A stretch of DNA of 64,000 nt from Tilletia caries (lineage: Eukaryota > Basidiomycota > Exobasidiomycetes > Tilletiales > Tilletiaceae), in NCBI GenBank assembly GCA_032718865.1, contig JALUTQ010000033.1:1116001-1180000 (forward strand), written 5' to 3'. The stretch's first letter is position 1. Every line of letters starts with the position of its first letter. Below the pieces are notes generated by a model. That model saw only the letters and a program-made list of their open reading frames with translations. It made no database searches and was not told the DNA's origin. The position numbers and the translations under genes were made by a program. Of the stretch, positions 1 to 10,800 are shown piece by piece.

Positions 1-2
1 TG

Positions 3-143
3 GCTGGAATTGTCGCGCTCACTGTCAGTTCTACGGTTTACAACACCGTCCGGCAGGCTGGAACACCCGACAAGAGTTCTCTCCTGGTTCGAGCGATTGT
101 CAATCACGTCCAGCGGTACCACTACTGCCAGGTGACGCTGTAA
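3..143 (+). CDS. 3' end of an unidentified gene (partial)
   Basis: The frame starting at base 3 is open from the window edge and encodes 46 residues before TAA at 141-143. The composition (AGIVALTVSSTVYNTVRQAG then a basic, His/Tyr-rich tail) looks like a hydrophobic segment followed by a cytosolic tail, so it may be the last exon of a membrane protein. Only the C-terminus is visible and I do not recognise the family. It could also be a chance open frame. Confidence 0.3.
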   Translation, partial: AGIVALTVSSTVYNTVRQAGTPDKSSLLVRAIVNHVQRYHYCQVTL

Positions 144-540
144 GATCAGTGCACCTGGATGTCGAGCGTGGTGGGAATTCTCTCAGAATAAGGGCTGAAC
201 CGCTGAAGCGATGTTTTCGAGAAGTGTCAAGGACTATCGAGCACTGCACTCCCATCATCATATCTGGGCGGCTTCGATCCGGCCTTAAAACCCACTTCTC
301 CACCTCGACGAGCCCTCCTTCCCCTCAATATCAGGAAACTTTTCTTCCATGCTCTCCTCAGAATCACCATCGTTCATTTCGTATTAAGTTGCAGTACCTT
401 TCCCTGAAGCTTTCTCGCAACGCTTCTTTCACCCGTTCACAACCAGGGCCACAATCGTGCATACCAAATCTCGTGCTCCTCAGGGAATCAGAAAATACTG
501 CAGATATGTAGAAGCGAAAGCACTACACATGAATGCGTCA
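144..540. other. No supported gene
   Basis: Several overlapping short open frames occur on both strands, but none has a recognisable domain or a convincing splice structure. Nothing else was identified. Confidence 0.4.
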
Positions 541-544
541 GCTC

Positions 545-730
545 TTGCGGTTTTTACTGACTCTCTCCTACAGATCTCCTCCCCTTTCCTCAGACCTCCT
601 TTGCGAAGGTCTTTACGCTTACACTCTACCTACCATCACCACACGTGCAGCCTTCAAGGTCTAATCCATACGATGCGGGCCGCCTTAATTGCCCTTTCCA
701 TCCTCCTTCTGCCCCCCCCCTCCTTGCGTT
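545..730 (+). repeat. Dispersed repeat block R1, copy 1
   Basis: A block of about 185 bp whose sequence recurs at about 24235-24405 and 28668-28862. All three contain the core ACTGACTCTCTCCTACA, then a stretch around CTTCAAG/CTCCAAG and a GATACGATGCGGGC-like segment, ending in a pyrimidine-rich run. One frame stays open in all three copies (TDSLL..SSPFL...SLQ.L..TMRAA), although copy 2 and copy 3 diverge between the conserved parts. It may be a duplicated gene fragment; its origin is unknown. Confidence 0.6.
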
Positions 731-939
731 GACAAAATGAAGACTGTCGCACAGACCGTGCTCCCTGGATGATCCGAGTGCCAGAGCATCCTCAGACAAT
801 CCCTTCGAGAGCCTCCCTTGCCATCTTACCCAGGACGCTCTGGACGAAGAGTGTTAACCCTCGGCCGTAAGTCGCTGATCACCCTTCGATCCACAGAGAC
901 GGCGTGCTCGGGCCACCGATCGAGGCGGGGATGAGGGCA

Positions 940-1700
940 AAAGACGCGCACCCTCCCAGCTCACCACGTCGTTCTTCACTTCAATCACAGCCCGCACAGC
1001 CCCCTTCTTCCCCCTTTTTCCCCTCCGTCTTCTCCTTTTCCCCTTCCTCTCCCTCTTCGTCCTCACCACCATCACCACTACCACCACTCCTCACCGACAT
1101 ACCATCGCCCTTCTCCCTCACATGGACATGTCTCTACAGCAAGGGAGCGCATCAAGGTGAGTACGTCCTCTCGCCCTCTGTATTGCTCACTGTCCCTCGC
1201 TCTTTCCGGTCTACAGCGTCTAAGATCTCCTCTTCCTCTGGTGAGCCTATCCTCCTCTGAACTGTACTTTCCTCCGCTGACTCTCTCCTCTCTCTCCTAC
1301 AGCTCAAACGCGACCCGGTCTTTCCGTGGATGCGCCACTTTGTCCCTCTGACGCGTCTCGGCCTCCTCCTCCCCTCCCCATCCGAAACAGCCCCCTTCCC
1401 CTTCTGATGCAAGTCTCTCATCCAATATGCTTTTCTTCCTCCCTTCTGATGCAGCTTCTCCTCTTCTTTTTGATGCATCTGGTTTATTTCCCCATCCCCT
1501 TCAGTTTGACCGCTGATCCATTTCTCTCTCTCCTCCCACTCACGAAACACTCTGTCCCTCTCTCCCCAGCTGTCCGTTTCCTGCGCCCCCCTTCCCCCTT
1601 CTCTCCTTCCTTCCGCCCACCCATCAGCGCAACGTCTTTCTCTCGTCTCATGCTTCCCCCTCGATCCCGTCCGGCTGCTGCCTCAGTCTCCACTGTACAT
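940..1700. other. Pyrimidine-rich low-complexity tract
   Basis: The plus strand is dominated by C/T runs such as CCTCTCCCTCTTC. Long proline/serine-rich frames exist because of composition, not selection. A few splice-like junctions (AAG|GTGAGTACG near 1156, CTACAG near 1216 and 1302) hint at a decayed multi-exon gene starting near 1122, but no protein family is recognisable. Confidence 0.45.
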
Positions 1701-1814
1701 TATCATACCTATGCGCGTCTGCAGACAATCACAGCTGAGATGATATGTGTACACACCTGTGACTGAGCATGTGAGGATGGCTGAGTACAAGCGTGTATGT
1801 GGGTCATCTCGCTC

Positions 1815-2323
1815 AGCTGCTTTGGGGATGCTTAAGTCAGGCGCAGATGTGGCCCATCTTTAGAGGAGCATCCCAGGATCCTCTGTGGGATCCTCTCCGG
1901 AGGAGCGGACGATTTCTGGCGAAAAACATCAATTTGAGAGCATCTCACAATGTTTTCACATTGAGGGTCTCAGTCGTCGGCGACGAGCTGCAACCAGGAG
2001 GGTCATAAGGCCCGGACCCTCCTCAAATATCCTGGGAATCATCCCAGGAGGGTTTCAAACGGACGGCGGTGTACATCGCCGCGCGAGTGAAACTACCCTA
2101 GGAGGGTCCGGTAAGACGTCCGGGGGTGGTCTCTCCAAAAATGCTCCTCCAAGGCGTATCTGCGCTCCATTTTTAAAGGGTCTGGGCAAAATGCTCCCAG
2201 GACCCTCTTCGCCCAAAACGTCCCAGGAGCATCCTGGCGCCAACACTCTGGGGGCCATCCTGTCGATACTATTCGTGAACGATCTCTCACTTATATGATC
2301 TCAGGAGCATCCCACAGGCCACT
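1815..2323. repeat. Degenerate MITE-like element rich in GGAGCATCC/GGAGGGTC motifs
   Basis: The interval is filled with variants of AGGAGCATCCCAGGA and AGGAGGGTCC in both orientations. The ends are imperfect inverted repeats: CAGCTGCTTTGGGGATGCT on the left and, reverse-complemented, CAGTGGCCTGTGGGATGCT on the right. No matching TSD was found, so the exact limits are approximate. In build (CAG ends, interior made of one motif) it resembles the hAT-like MITEs elsewhere in the window, but older. Confidence 0.45.
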
Positions 2324-3399
2324 GACACCAGTAACAAATATGAATAGAAAGCGAAATTGGATTGCGATAGTGAGCCATAGCATACAGGCACTAGGCAGGG
2401 AAAAGAGAGGTCAGTCGACCGAGACGCCTCCGCCCTCAAGTAAATACCCTCCCAGCCCCCGTGTCTTGAACCGCCCACCGTAGACCGTCGCGCTTCTGAA
2501 AAGGAGGATTGAAAGTATCAGCAAGAAGCGAAAGTTGGCACTTGGGACTTTGGGAGGGAAAAACTCACTGACTGGGGCTTGATGATTGAAGAAACCGCAA
2601 TCCGACTCTGAAGAGGTAAGTCATACTCACCTTCGAACAGGTAGTATGCTAGAAAGGCGAGAAGCGCAAAGTAGTCAGTGTGCATGCGCTCGTCAGATGT
2701 CGACGTCCGACGAAGACAAGCTACTCACACTATCCTCGCAACCGGCGCGCATCGCCCACTCCCATGTAGGGGCTGCCAAGGAGGGAAGGAGGAAAGGGAC
2801 AAAGAAGTCAGACTGGAGCAGATGCTAGAGAGGAACACGAAGCAGAGGCAAGAACGAACCAACGCGGACTGATAAAAGGGCGATGTTGAGCTGCAGAGGG
2901 AGATCAGAGAGGGGATTGACACGAGAGGAAGAATAGGGCCTATAGGAGAGGATGGGGAATATGTTGGTCAGCGGTGCGAGCGGAAGATAGAGACAGCGGC
3001 CTGTATGCTCACGATTAGCGTCTGATATCTGCCGCGAATGAGGTTCGGAAGCTGTGAGACAGTGAGTGAGTGAAGAGGATGAACAAGAAGTCAGACCAGG
3101 GCAAGAATGGGAGAAGATCAAGAAGCAAAGACATACCATGCATCTGGTAGTATAGTTGCTGCTCTGCTGCTGTGGGGATGATGATGTCGATGACAAGCGC
3201 GAAAGAATGCAGAAGAGGGGATGAAGAAGCACTCACTGTGACCTTGCTGCTGTTGTGCTGATGCTGCTGTTGTGCGGAAGTGGCGTGTGTGAGGATGTGG
3301 TGGTGGAGAAGAAGGAGACGTCGGTTCAGAGGGGGAAAGGGGCGAGGCAGAGAGGTCAGTGCGAATGAAGAATTAATGAGGGGCTCGAGCGCATCGGAA
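2324..3399. other. Sequence flanking the DUF6589-RecQ element; no supported gene
   Basis: Overlapping open frames on both strands show no domain. This is the pre-insertion neighbourhood of the 3410-10267 element: joined to 10278 onward, it would be one continuous stretch of unidentified DNA. Confidence 0.4.
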
Positions 3400-3409
3400 G
3401 CGCCGAACT

Positions 3410-3466
3410 TAGTCTGGTCACACCAGACCACTCCAGTCAGCTGTACGTGGTCTGGGGACACTCGAC
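3410..3466 (+). repeat. Left terminal inverted repeat and subterminal motif
   Basis: The tip contains the perfect hairpin GTCTGGTCACACCAGAC (7-bp arms, 3-base loop). The subterminal copy of GTCTGGGGACACTCGA lies about 40 bp in. The inverted counterpart is at 10190-10267. Confidence 0.8.
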
Positions 3467-3557
3467 CCGATTTTATTAGTATCTGGACAACCCCAAATGT
3501 ACTACTATCACCATATCCCCATGCTTCACACCTGAACCAACACGCATCCTCACAAAC

Positions 3558-6500
3558 ATGACGCCCCAAGCAGAGCACCCTCGGTGAGTATAATGCACAC
3601 ACGTTCAGACAGACATGTTGCGACGGTGCAGCGGCTTGCTACTGTGCTGGAAGCGAGGAAGGTGACAACCGCAGTTTCGTCCATTGGCGGGTCTATACTC
3701 TATAGAATTACTGACAGCCATTGTTCCTTCCTTGTTGCACAGAATTACGCGGCTCGAGAAGACAGAAGCTGTTCATGCGGCTATGGTGGAGGTCGGTCTA
3801 TCCTTCTCCGACTTTTTGGAGGAGTTCCTCACCACCAAGGCCAGTAGCTTGCAGCGCATTCGGTCAATCTGGCTTTCCTACCGCTCCGATCGTCAATACG
3901 GACCTCTACGCCTCGTTCAGCTGCTTAGCGAGGCCGTGCGCAGTGCTGGAGACGATGGAGCACTCGCGTACGACAAAGGGGTTGCATCTATCCTCTCCGA
4001 CACCATCGCTGACGAAAAGGACCAGGCCTCCCACGTACCCGGATTTCGATCTTCCGACTTTCTGAAAGATTCGTCGGCATCTGAAACGAATCAACTTCGA
4101 TACCTGAGCACGTTGATGGAAGAGCATCTTCCCGTGACGTTATGCGTCGCAGATTGTCTATGCGGAACCATCAACCAAGAAGGCCCTGTCTCTGACGGTC
4201 AAAAGGAAATTGACGGCCACATAACCGAGGACCCCCCGGAACTGTCAGAATCTCGGCAGGTGAGCAAGCTGATTCACGTATCATACAGTCACCACTCACC
4301 AGCTTCCTGACTAAACAGATGTCTTTTGATTCACAGGCTGCCGTTGTCTGCCTCTCACTTGCTCTGAACCTGCGCAGCGAACGAATGAACAGACTGCAGA
4401 CGGTCCTTGGTCTGTTTCTCAGGTTCAAACACACGCCCAAACCAATCCACACGATGCTCCATCGACTCGGACTAGCGACTTGCCCGAAAACCAGCTCTCG
4501 TCACCTGGTCGAATTCAACAAGATCTCTCTTACCAAAGCCAAGACCATGATGCAGAATCCAGAACGAGTCCACACCCTCGTTTACGACAACTTCGACATT
4601 TATGTTCAAGAGTTGTCCAATCGGGTCACATCAGCAACTCGAGTCGTCAACCTTACCTGTCGAATGGTGGTCGAGCTTCCAGAGTCATTTTCCTCCGCAG
4701 ATATATCCACGTCCATCCTATCCACCGTCAACGCTCCGCGAGATTTGAAGGAATCCGAAGTTCTGGGTGATGATGCGTTTTTGACACGCGCTGCGCATCT
4801 GTTCTTGGCCCAAGAGCTGCTCCAATCGAAGCGCGCAGCGAGCGATCCTCAAAGCAAACGTGTGCGGGACACCATTCGACTCCTGCGGGACTACATACGA
4901 GACCTCCGTGACGCTCACCGCGTAGACGAGCTTTCAGCAGCGCGATGGCAGGTAGCTCCGCTTCCATTGATAGAGGCGAACGAAGGGAGCCTTGACGGAA
5001 CTCTGGCTGTGATGGAGGATACTTCAATCATTCTGGGCGTTTACGATGAGGTTGAGATTGCCGACCCTACGGCTGCATCTCAAACGTCTTCCTCCTCACC
5101 AAACCAAACCAGGTGGGACATTCGGCGCTCCAGCGTTTTGCCAAAGGACGGCGTCTTGCTGGTCGTTGGAGATTTAAAGACGCACAGGAATGCCGAGGCA
5201 GCATTGAAGGGACGTAGCCGGCATACTAAAGCTGAAGACAGGTATGAATTTATACATTCAATGTCTGCTCCCTGGCATTTGCACCTTAACTGGGTGTGGG
5301 CGATATTCAAAACACACTTCTCGACATCCAAGGTTGGGTATCAAGCGAGCTTAGAGCGTCTTCGTGACGCGCTCCGTCGAGGCAAGACAGCGCTGCGAGA
5401 GGATGAACCGCTGTACAACGAAGCCTGGGCTTTGATCCAGCATACGTTTAGCGGGTGGATCCGATGCCTGTTTGTTGCACAGCTAGGCAAGCAAAGAAAA
5501 GATTTGGCGACATGGACGCCGTCCAACGCTGATGCGGTTCGCGAGCTCGTAGACGCTGTTCGTAATGCAGCGTTAACGGAACCATCGATATATGCTGCCG
5601 AGCTACTTCAAGACGAGGTCGGGGCGAACGCGCGTCGATTCCTACGCGATGCACTTCTGGCGATAGAGTGGAGCGACGCTTGTCGGACGGGAGACGTTGG
5701 GAGGATGCTGATGGCCCAAAGGTTCCTGGCTGTTGCGTTTGCCGGCGTCGGCAAGCACCAGTACTCGCAGACGTGCCTGGACGAGATCTGGGCCCATAAG
5801 GTACTACCGGTCAAAACATGGCGAACCCTGGCCGCCGCCCGCCTCATCAATCGCTTTGGGGTCCAGAACGGCTTCATCGGCGCCGATCTGTACCAAGAAC
5901 ACTTGAACAAAGAGCTACAGGTCAGTGGGAGGTTAACGACAGAAGAGACCTTTGAGGATGCGGTCGCTCACCTTTCCTTGTATCTCCGATTTCCATTCAG
6001 CGGGTAGATACCAAGCACGGAGCAGCAACGGCGGTTTCGAGACTGCGGGATTGCTTCTCGGCTGTTGCGGAGATTTCGAGGTCCCTGAACGATGCCCATC
6101 CGGAGCTCTTTGACAAGAACGGACGAAGGCTGAAGGATGACGATGGTCATGTCAAGGATGTTGAGCGGGTTAGCAATCTGGCTCAGCAAGACGGACTCTT
6201 CGACGTACATTCGAGTAGATTGTCAAACGAGACATTGGCCGCACGCGTCAGTCGTAAGCCAAAACCAAACGCGGCAGGGGTTCCGACTGGGATGGATTTA
6301 ATCGCCGATCTGCTGCCAACTCAGTGCGGTACCGATGTGCTCGAGAAAGGGTTGAACTACTTGAGAGCGAAGGGACTTCAACAGTGGAAGAACGCAAGAT
6401 CAGCATGGTGTCGATACGAGGCCTTGCTGCGAGAAGGGGGGGTCACAGAGAACCTAGAAACAGATCAGGACGAGGGTCTCGTAGTCGCGACTGAGGAGGA

Positions 6501-6696
6501 CGCGGTTAACGTACCTAGACTTCTGGATTCCGAGCCCGACATTCTCAGCGATGACGCCAGACGAGCCCTAGAAGAGGAACAGATGCATCGGAACTGGTTG
6601 CGCAGGGAGGAAGAAGCTGAAGCTGAATTAGCGCTGGTGGACGAAGATATCACAGGGGATGGTGGTGAAGAAGGATCGATGGTGAGACAGGAGTAA
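3558..6696 (+). CDS. DUF6589-family protein, candidate transposase of the element
   Basis: Model: exons 3558-3583, 3743-4259, 4319-5920, 6001-6696, with GTGAGT/GTGAGC/GTCAGT donors and AG acceptors; phases agree and give 946 aa. Exon 3 could instead start at 4337 (next CAG), removing six residues. Motifs I associate with DUF6589 are present in order: a helical region beginning at AAVVCLSLALNLRSERMNRL, LVYDNFDIY (near 4588), VVGDLKTHRN (near 5161) and PWHLHLNWVWAIF (near 5270). The C-terminal about 100 residues are acidic and coiled-coil-like. DUF6589 has no established function that I know of; spaced invariant Asp residues (YDN, GDLKT) would be compatible with an RNase H-like nuclease, but this is inference. 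No frameshift or stop was seen, so it looks intact. Confidence 0.75.
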
Positions 6697-6761
6697 TCGT
6701 AACTCACCTCTGCGTTTGCGTTGATGTGTAGGTCCGCACAAGGCTGCTGAATGAACGAAGC

Positions 6762-9228
6762 TCATGCCTTAGATACCCATCCGTTTCGGGTTAGTCGTGC
6801 GGCAATGGGAAGGGTGAGACTGAGCGTAGCCCACTCCAACAGGGCAGGCAGCAACGCAATGGTATGTTCCTCTGACATGCCGGAAGAATGGCCAAGCAGA
6901 GATCGTATGTAAGAGTCGTCGATGCCCTCCTTGAACACGGCACGTGCGAGTAAGCGGGGTGCTCTGTCGATCAAGCCGCCCATCGTTTCGTCTGGCATCA
7001 CAGATCGCTCCGTCTGCCACTCACGCACGCCGGAGCGGCTTTTGTATACGTTCCTCCTCCAAACAAACAAAGCTCTTCCCAAGCTGCGACAAAGCTCGAC
7101 AGTATCGGAATGGGCAGGTGGAGCAGTCAGACGGCCCACGGCAGTAGAAACGCCGACATCGATTGGCAATCGTTCGACAGTGTTGCTGTCGTGGCACTGG
7201 GAGCAGCAAGTGGGATTAGTGCCCTCCATTGTGCCTAGATCCGTGGTATAGCCAGCGCTCGGAGTTCTCCTCCAGTAGAAGGACGACAGTGTGTCTTCGA
7301 TTGGCCCATCACCGATAGATTCGGTGCTGACTGATGGAGGTGTCGGATTGTGCGGCTCGGCGGTCTGAATCACAGGTTTGAAATCCAGCCAAAGAAGATC
7401 CGTGATTGCGACCCGCAAACATCCCGGAGTAGAAAGCCATGTCGTGAGTTGGGTGTCGAGGTTGCTCCACTGCTGCTGCAGATGAGGAGTCAGACTGGAT
7501 GCCGGTGGCGCAGACTCCGGCGACGCTTCGTGCGCTCGCCGAGCTTTGTAAAAATTCCGACATCGTTCGACCCAGTCAGGACACAGCAGGAGCGCCGCTG
7601 CGCGCGATCCTGGGCCGCGAGCTCCACGTCCGAAGTGCTGGACCAGTCCTCGAAAGTCCTTCGGCAGCTCCCACTGGATGATCATATCTACGTCGGGTAA
7701 ATCGATACCCATTCCGAGAGCCTCTGTGGCAAAGACGACTCGTATCGATCCTGAACGTAGGCCGGCCATCGTTTTTCGCTTCTCGTATGCGGAGTCCATA
7801 GCCGTGAACGAAGCAACCTGGTCCCTCAGCGATTCCGGGAGATGTTGTCGAAGTAGCTCCGCAGCCATCGTAGCCTTACTCCGTGAATTGACGTATATGA
7901 TCGTCTTTGGTAGCACGTTGGAACCATCCCTCGGTTGGAGTATCGTAAGCAGATCGTGGAACGATGAAGCCGCATGCCGAAAAGGCTGAATGTCGTACGT
8001 GCACCCGTCTCGTTCTTTACCGACATCCAGCGCAAAGAAGGGCAACCGACCGAACTGTAGTGCTGAGCAAATCGAAGGCAGGGATGGTCCACTCAGCGTA
8101 GCTGACATGGCGAGTAGAGGAACGTTGGCGTTGAGCTTGGCCCGCAATAAACCGAGCTTGCCGAATTCCGGCCTGAAGGCCGCCCTTCCGGAGCCTGAGG
8201 CGATTCCCCAGTCGTACACGAGGTGTGCTTCATCCACGACAACGGCACGCAAGTCTCTGGCCCACATGCTCTCGCTGACGGCTTTGCCAACCCTGGTATT
8301 GTGGAACAGAACTTCGGGCGACAGAAAGACAACTTGCGCGGTGTTGTTCTCGATCTCTTGTATGGGATTGAATGCGCGCTCCTTTGACCCTCGGCCATGT
8401 ATAAGCCTGCGCCGGGGACACTGCAAATGGTAAAAGATCACATCGGTCAACACGTCTGGCCTTAGCCCTACGCCCCAACGCGCTGATTTATCCCGTTCAA
8501 TGGACTGACCTCTGCACCGAGAGTGTCGGCGTTGAGCGCGACTGCCGATATACCCAGCTCATGCAAAATGTTGGTCTGGTGAATCATAAGTGTGAAGGTC
8601 TTCAGAACATATGTATGCAAGACAGAATGAATCGCGTTTATGTATCCTACCTGCTCCAACTGGATCTCTTTGAGTCCAGTGATAACCAAAAAATTGGCCT
8701 TGGGAAGACGAAGAAGAAGGGAGGCGAAGACCCAGATCATACTCTTGCCTGATCCCGTCCCCGCAGCAACGACTCCATCCATGCCGCCGAGCAAACGATA
8801 GACCGCCTCAACCTGCCATGGCTTCGGCTCGAATGGAAAATCACGCGTGCCCATGGCAGCGCGCACCCTCTCAATCAATATGTGTCTGGGAGGTAGCACA
8901 TCTCGCTCCTTCCCAGACAGGCGAGGTCGCACTCGAGTTGTATTGGGTCCTGTGTTGTGGAAGGGAAAAGAAAGGTAACCAGAAAAAATCTGTAAATGAG
9001 TAGCCGGCAACAGTCCACATAATCACACATCGAAAGCAACTCACTTTTGCGTTTGCTGGCGCGTGTCTCAATGCCATGTGAGGCAGACGCGGCGGAAACT
9101 GGTTCATTGTGACGGCTGGTGAATGCGGTTGGCGTGGGGGTGTTCAAGGAGAGGGATGCGGCCGTTTGGTCGGTCGGCGACGGCTGCGCATTGCGCGAAC
9201 CAAAAGAACCGTGCCAGAGCGCGCACAA
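6762..9228 (-). CDS. RecQ-like DEAH-box helicase carried by the element
   Basis: Model on the minus strand: exons 9228-9045, 8949-8651, 8575-8510, 8420-6762, all junctions in phase, 735 aa. Helicase motifs are in order: Q-like region FPFEPKPWQVEAVYRLL, Walker A AGTGSGKS, VVVDEAHLVYDWG (motif II), LAMSATL (III), TIIYVNSRSKA (IV), VVFATEALGMGIDLPDVD (V) and LVQHFGRGARG (VI). The spacing and the motif V/VI wording match the RecQ/TLH-type superfamily 2 group. The C-terminal 250 residues contain two CxxC pairs that may bind zinc. The 5' end is uncertain: the frame at 9228 has no ATG, so a further upstream exon or a start near 9110 in another frame is possible. It ends 65 bp from the DUF6589 gene, tail to tail, inside the same TIRs. 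Likely role: DNA unwinding or repair during transposition (inference). Confidence 0.8.
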
Positions 9229-10189
9229 AGCCTCTGCGCCAATCCTTTCTTCATTCGAGATGTGAAGATCACTGTATAAGTGTGATCAAAGTAGCAAGCA
9301 TATGTAAATTGTCAGCATTTATGCCCTGAAGTCTGCTCAACTCGAGTCTCAGTCATAAGATGCATCATGCTCACATTTCCATGTCCTCCACTTGATCTGA
9401 TCCCTGCCGAGCATTGATTGGCCCAACACCGGGCTCCGGCGAAGAAATCCGACGTCTCTGGGCGATGAGAATAAGGTAAAAGATCACAGTCAGATATTAG
9501 CCGCGTGCGATTCAAGCTCTGGCCTCTGACGCTATTCACGGTGCGCACCTTTGAACCACAAGGAGATGATTCATATCCGATGTCGACGCAGGCAGGCGCG
9601 ACGATTTCGGCAGCGGGAGATGGGCGCTGAGGATTGGCTGATGCTGGATGAGGTCCGTTGTCCAAGACCGCGAACGGAACGCGACTCGGTCTTGAGCATG
9701 GTACAGCATGGCCTGGCATGTCTGAGGGAGAAGTAAAGTGGCGCATCATGCACGTATCAGTTCCGTATGTAGGCCAATGCAATAGCGCGGGGACGGGAAG
9801 CTCACTGGTACTCCAGGGGATGGTGAAAGAATATTGAATCGTACCGGGTAGTCGAGTGGTCGTGCTGGCGTGCAATAGGCGTGCGGGCTAGAGGATGAAG
9901 AGATGATAGGGAATGGGGAGGCATGAGCACACGACCGCAGAACAATCAGCTTGATATACCGTACAGCAGAAGACGGATGATGGAGGAACTCACAGCTGCG
10001 CACAAGGTCGTGATACAGTGAACAGCAAGCCGTAAGCTGTGGAAGCGCGTTTGCAGCGGGCGCGCCGCGCGAATGAGCTGCTTGCATGACGTGCAGGGGA
10101 TCCGTGCGTCTTGTGGTGTATGGGAATCGAAATGAGACGTTGGAGGGGACAAGTTGGGCCCCCCATTAGTGGGAGATCCAGCCAAAACT
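9229..10189. other. Right arm of the DUF6589-RecQ element, upstream of the helicase
   Basis: This should hold the helicase promoter and perhaps further 5' exons. A 187-residue minus-strand frame (9312-9875) exists but shows no domain. Nothing else is supported. Confidence 0.4.
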
Positions 10190-10267
10190 GCCTCGAGTGT
10201 CCCCAGACCGTCTCCACGGGATCTGTCCCTCATCACGTGCGAGCGACGGTTTGGTGTGACCAGACTA
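10190..10267 (-). repeat. Right terminal inverted repeat and subterminal motif
   Basis: This mirrors the left end: TCGAGTGTCCCCAGAC at 10191-10206 and TGGTGTGACCAGACTA at 10252-10267, followed directly by the TSD copy. Confidence 0.8.
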
Positions 10268-10583
10268 GCGCCGAACTGGCGGAGCTTGGGCCATGCTGGT
10301 GCAGGATGCCGGATGCGGTGGACGAGGAAGATCGTGTGAGGACGGCCGATGGAGAGGAGAAGGCCAGGCACAGTGCTGCTGCTGCTGTGCGCTGGCGATG
10401 CGAGACGAGGCAGTAAGTCCCAGGGTGGTTGTCATGCTGATTTGCTCCGGGGACAGTCGACTCACCGATGCTGCTGGGAAGGCTTTGTATGCTGGGCCAT
10501 CCAGGGACCATGAGGATGCTCCCAGGATGATTTGCCTCCACAACGGTCCAAGGATGATCGGCAGAAAACGTTCATAATACATT

Positions 10584-10800
10584 AGGGCAATTCACGCGTG
10601 CCACCCAACGCCGCTCATCCCATCTCAAACCCGCTCGATCCCACTCATTTCAAACTTCAGCGAGAGTGAGCGAGCGTGTCTGAGAGGGTCGTTTTGTACG
10701 ACTTCACTCACTCCCATCCACTTCTCTTCGCTCCCATCCACTTCCAAAACCGCTTGATCCCACTCAGACAGTTCTCAAGCGAGCTTGATCTCAGGACTTA
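10584..10800 (+). repeat. Harbinger left TIR and subterminal repeats
   Basis: After the TIR, related motifs recur: CGCTCGATCCCACTCA at about 10630 and CGCTTGATCCCACTCA at about 10751, with CTCCCATCCACTTC twice between them. Subterminal repeats of this kind often serve as transposase or Myb-protein binding sites (inference). Confidence 0.55.

Larger units (their letters stand above)
3410..10267. mobile_element. TIR transposon encoding a DUF6589 protein and a RecQ-like helicase (10-bp TSD)
   Basis: The two ends are inverted repeats: TAGTCTGGTCACACCA at 3410-3425 and its exact reverse complement ending at 10267; one mismatch then three more matching bases extend the match to 20 bp. Each end carries a second shared inverted motif, GTCTGGGGACACTCGA, at about 3450-3465 and 10191-10206. 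The 10 bases outside each end are identical (GCGCCGAACT at 3400-3409 and 10268-10277), as expected of a TSD. Inside are two intron-containing genes arranged tail to tail with 65 bp between stop codons. TIR, TSD and cargo together argue for one 6,858-bp mobile unit. A 10-bp TSD would fit Mutator-like elements, but no MULE transposase is recognisable, and I do not know a described superfamily with this gene pair. Confidence 0.85.

Noticed and set aside
940..1760. Proline/serine-rich genes in the CT-rich tract
   Set aside because: Open frames are explained by C/T composition; both strands are open at once.
1815..2323. hAT-like MITE with exact ends
   Set aside because: The interior and tips are suggestive, but no 8-bp TSD flanks either candidate end, so it was kept only as a degenerate repeat.
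3015..3602. 195-codon minus-strand open frame
   Set aside because: It crosses the TSD and TIR of the DUF6589-RecQ element and has no domain; chance frame.
6762..9228. RecQ-like helicase as evidence for a subtelomere (TLH gene)
   Set aside because: No TTAGGG arrays are present (only isolated copies near 11211-11272), and the gene is bounded by TIRs with a neighbouring DUF6589 gene.
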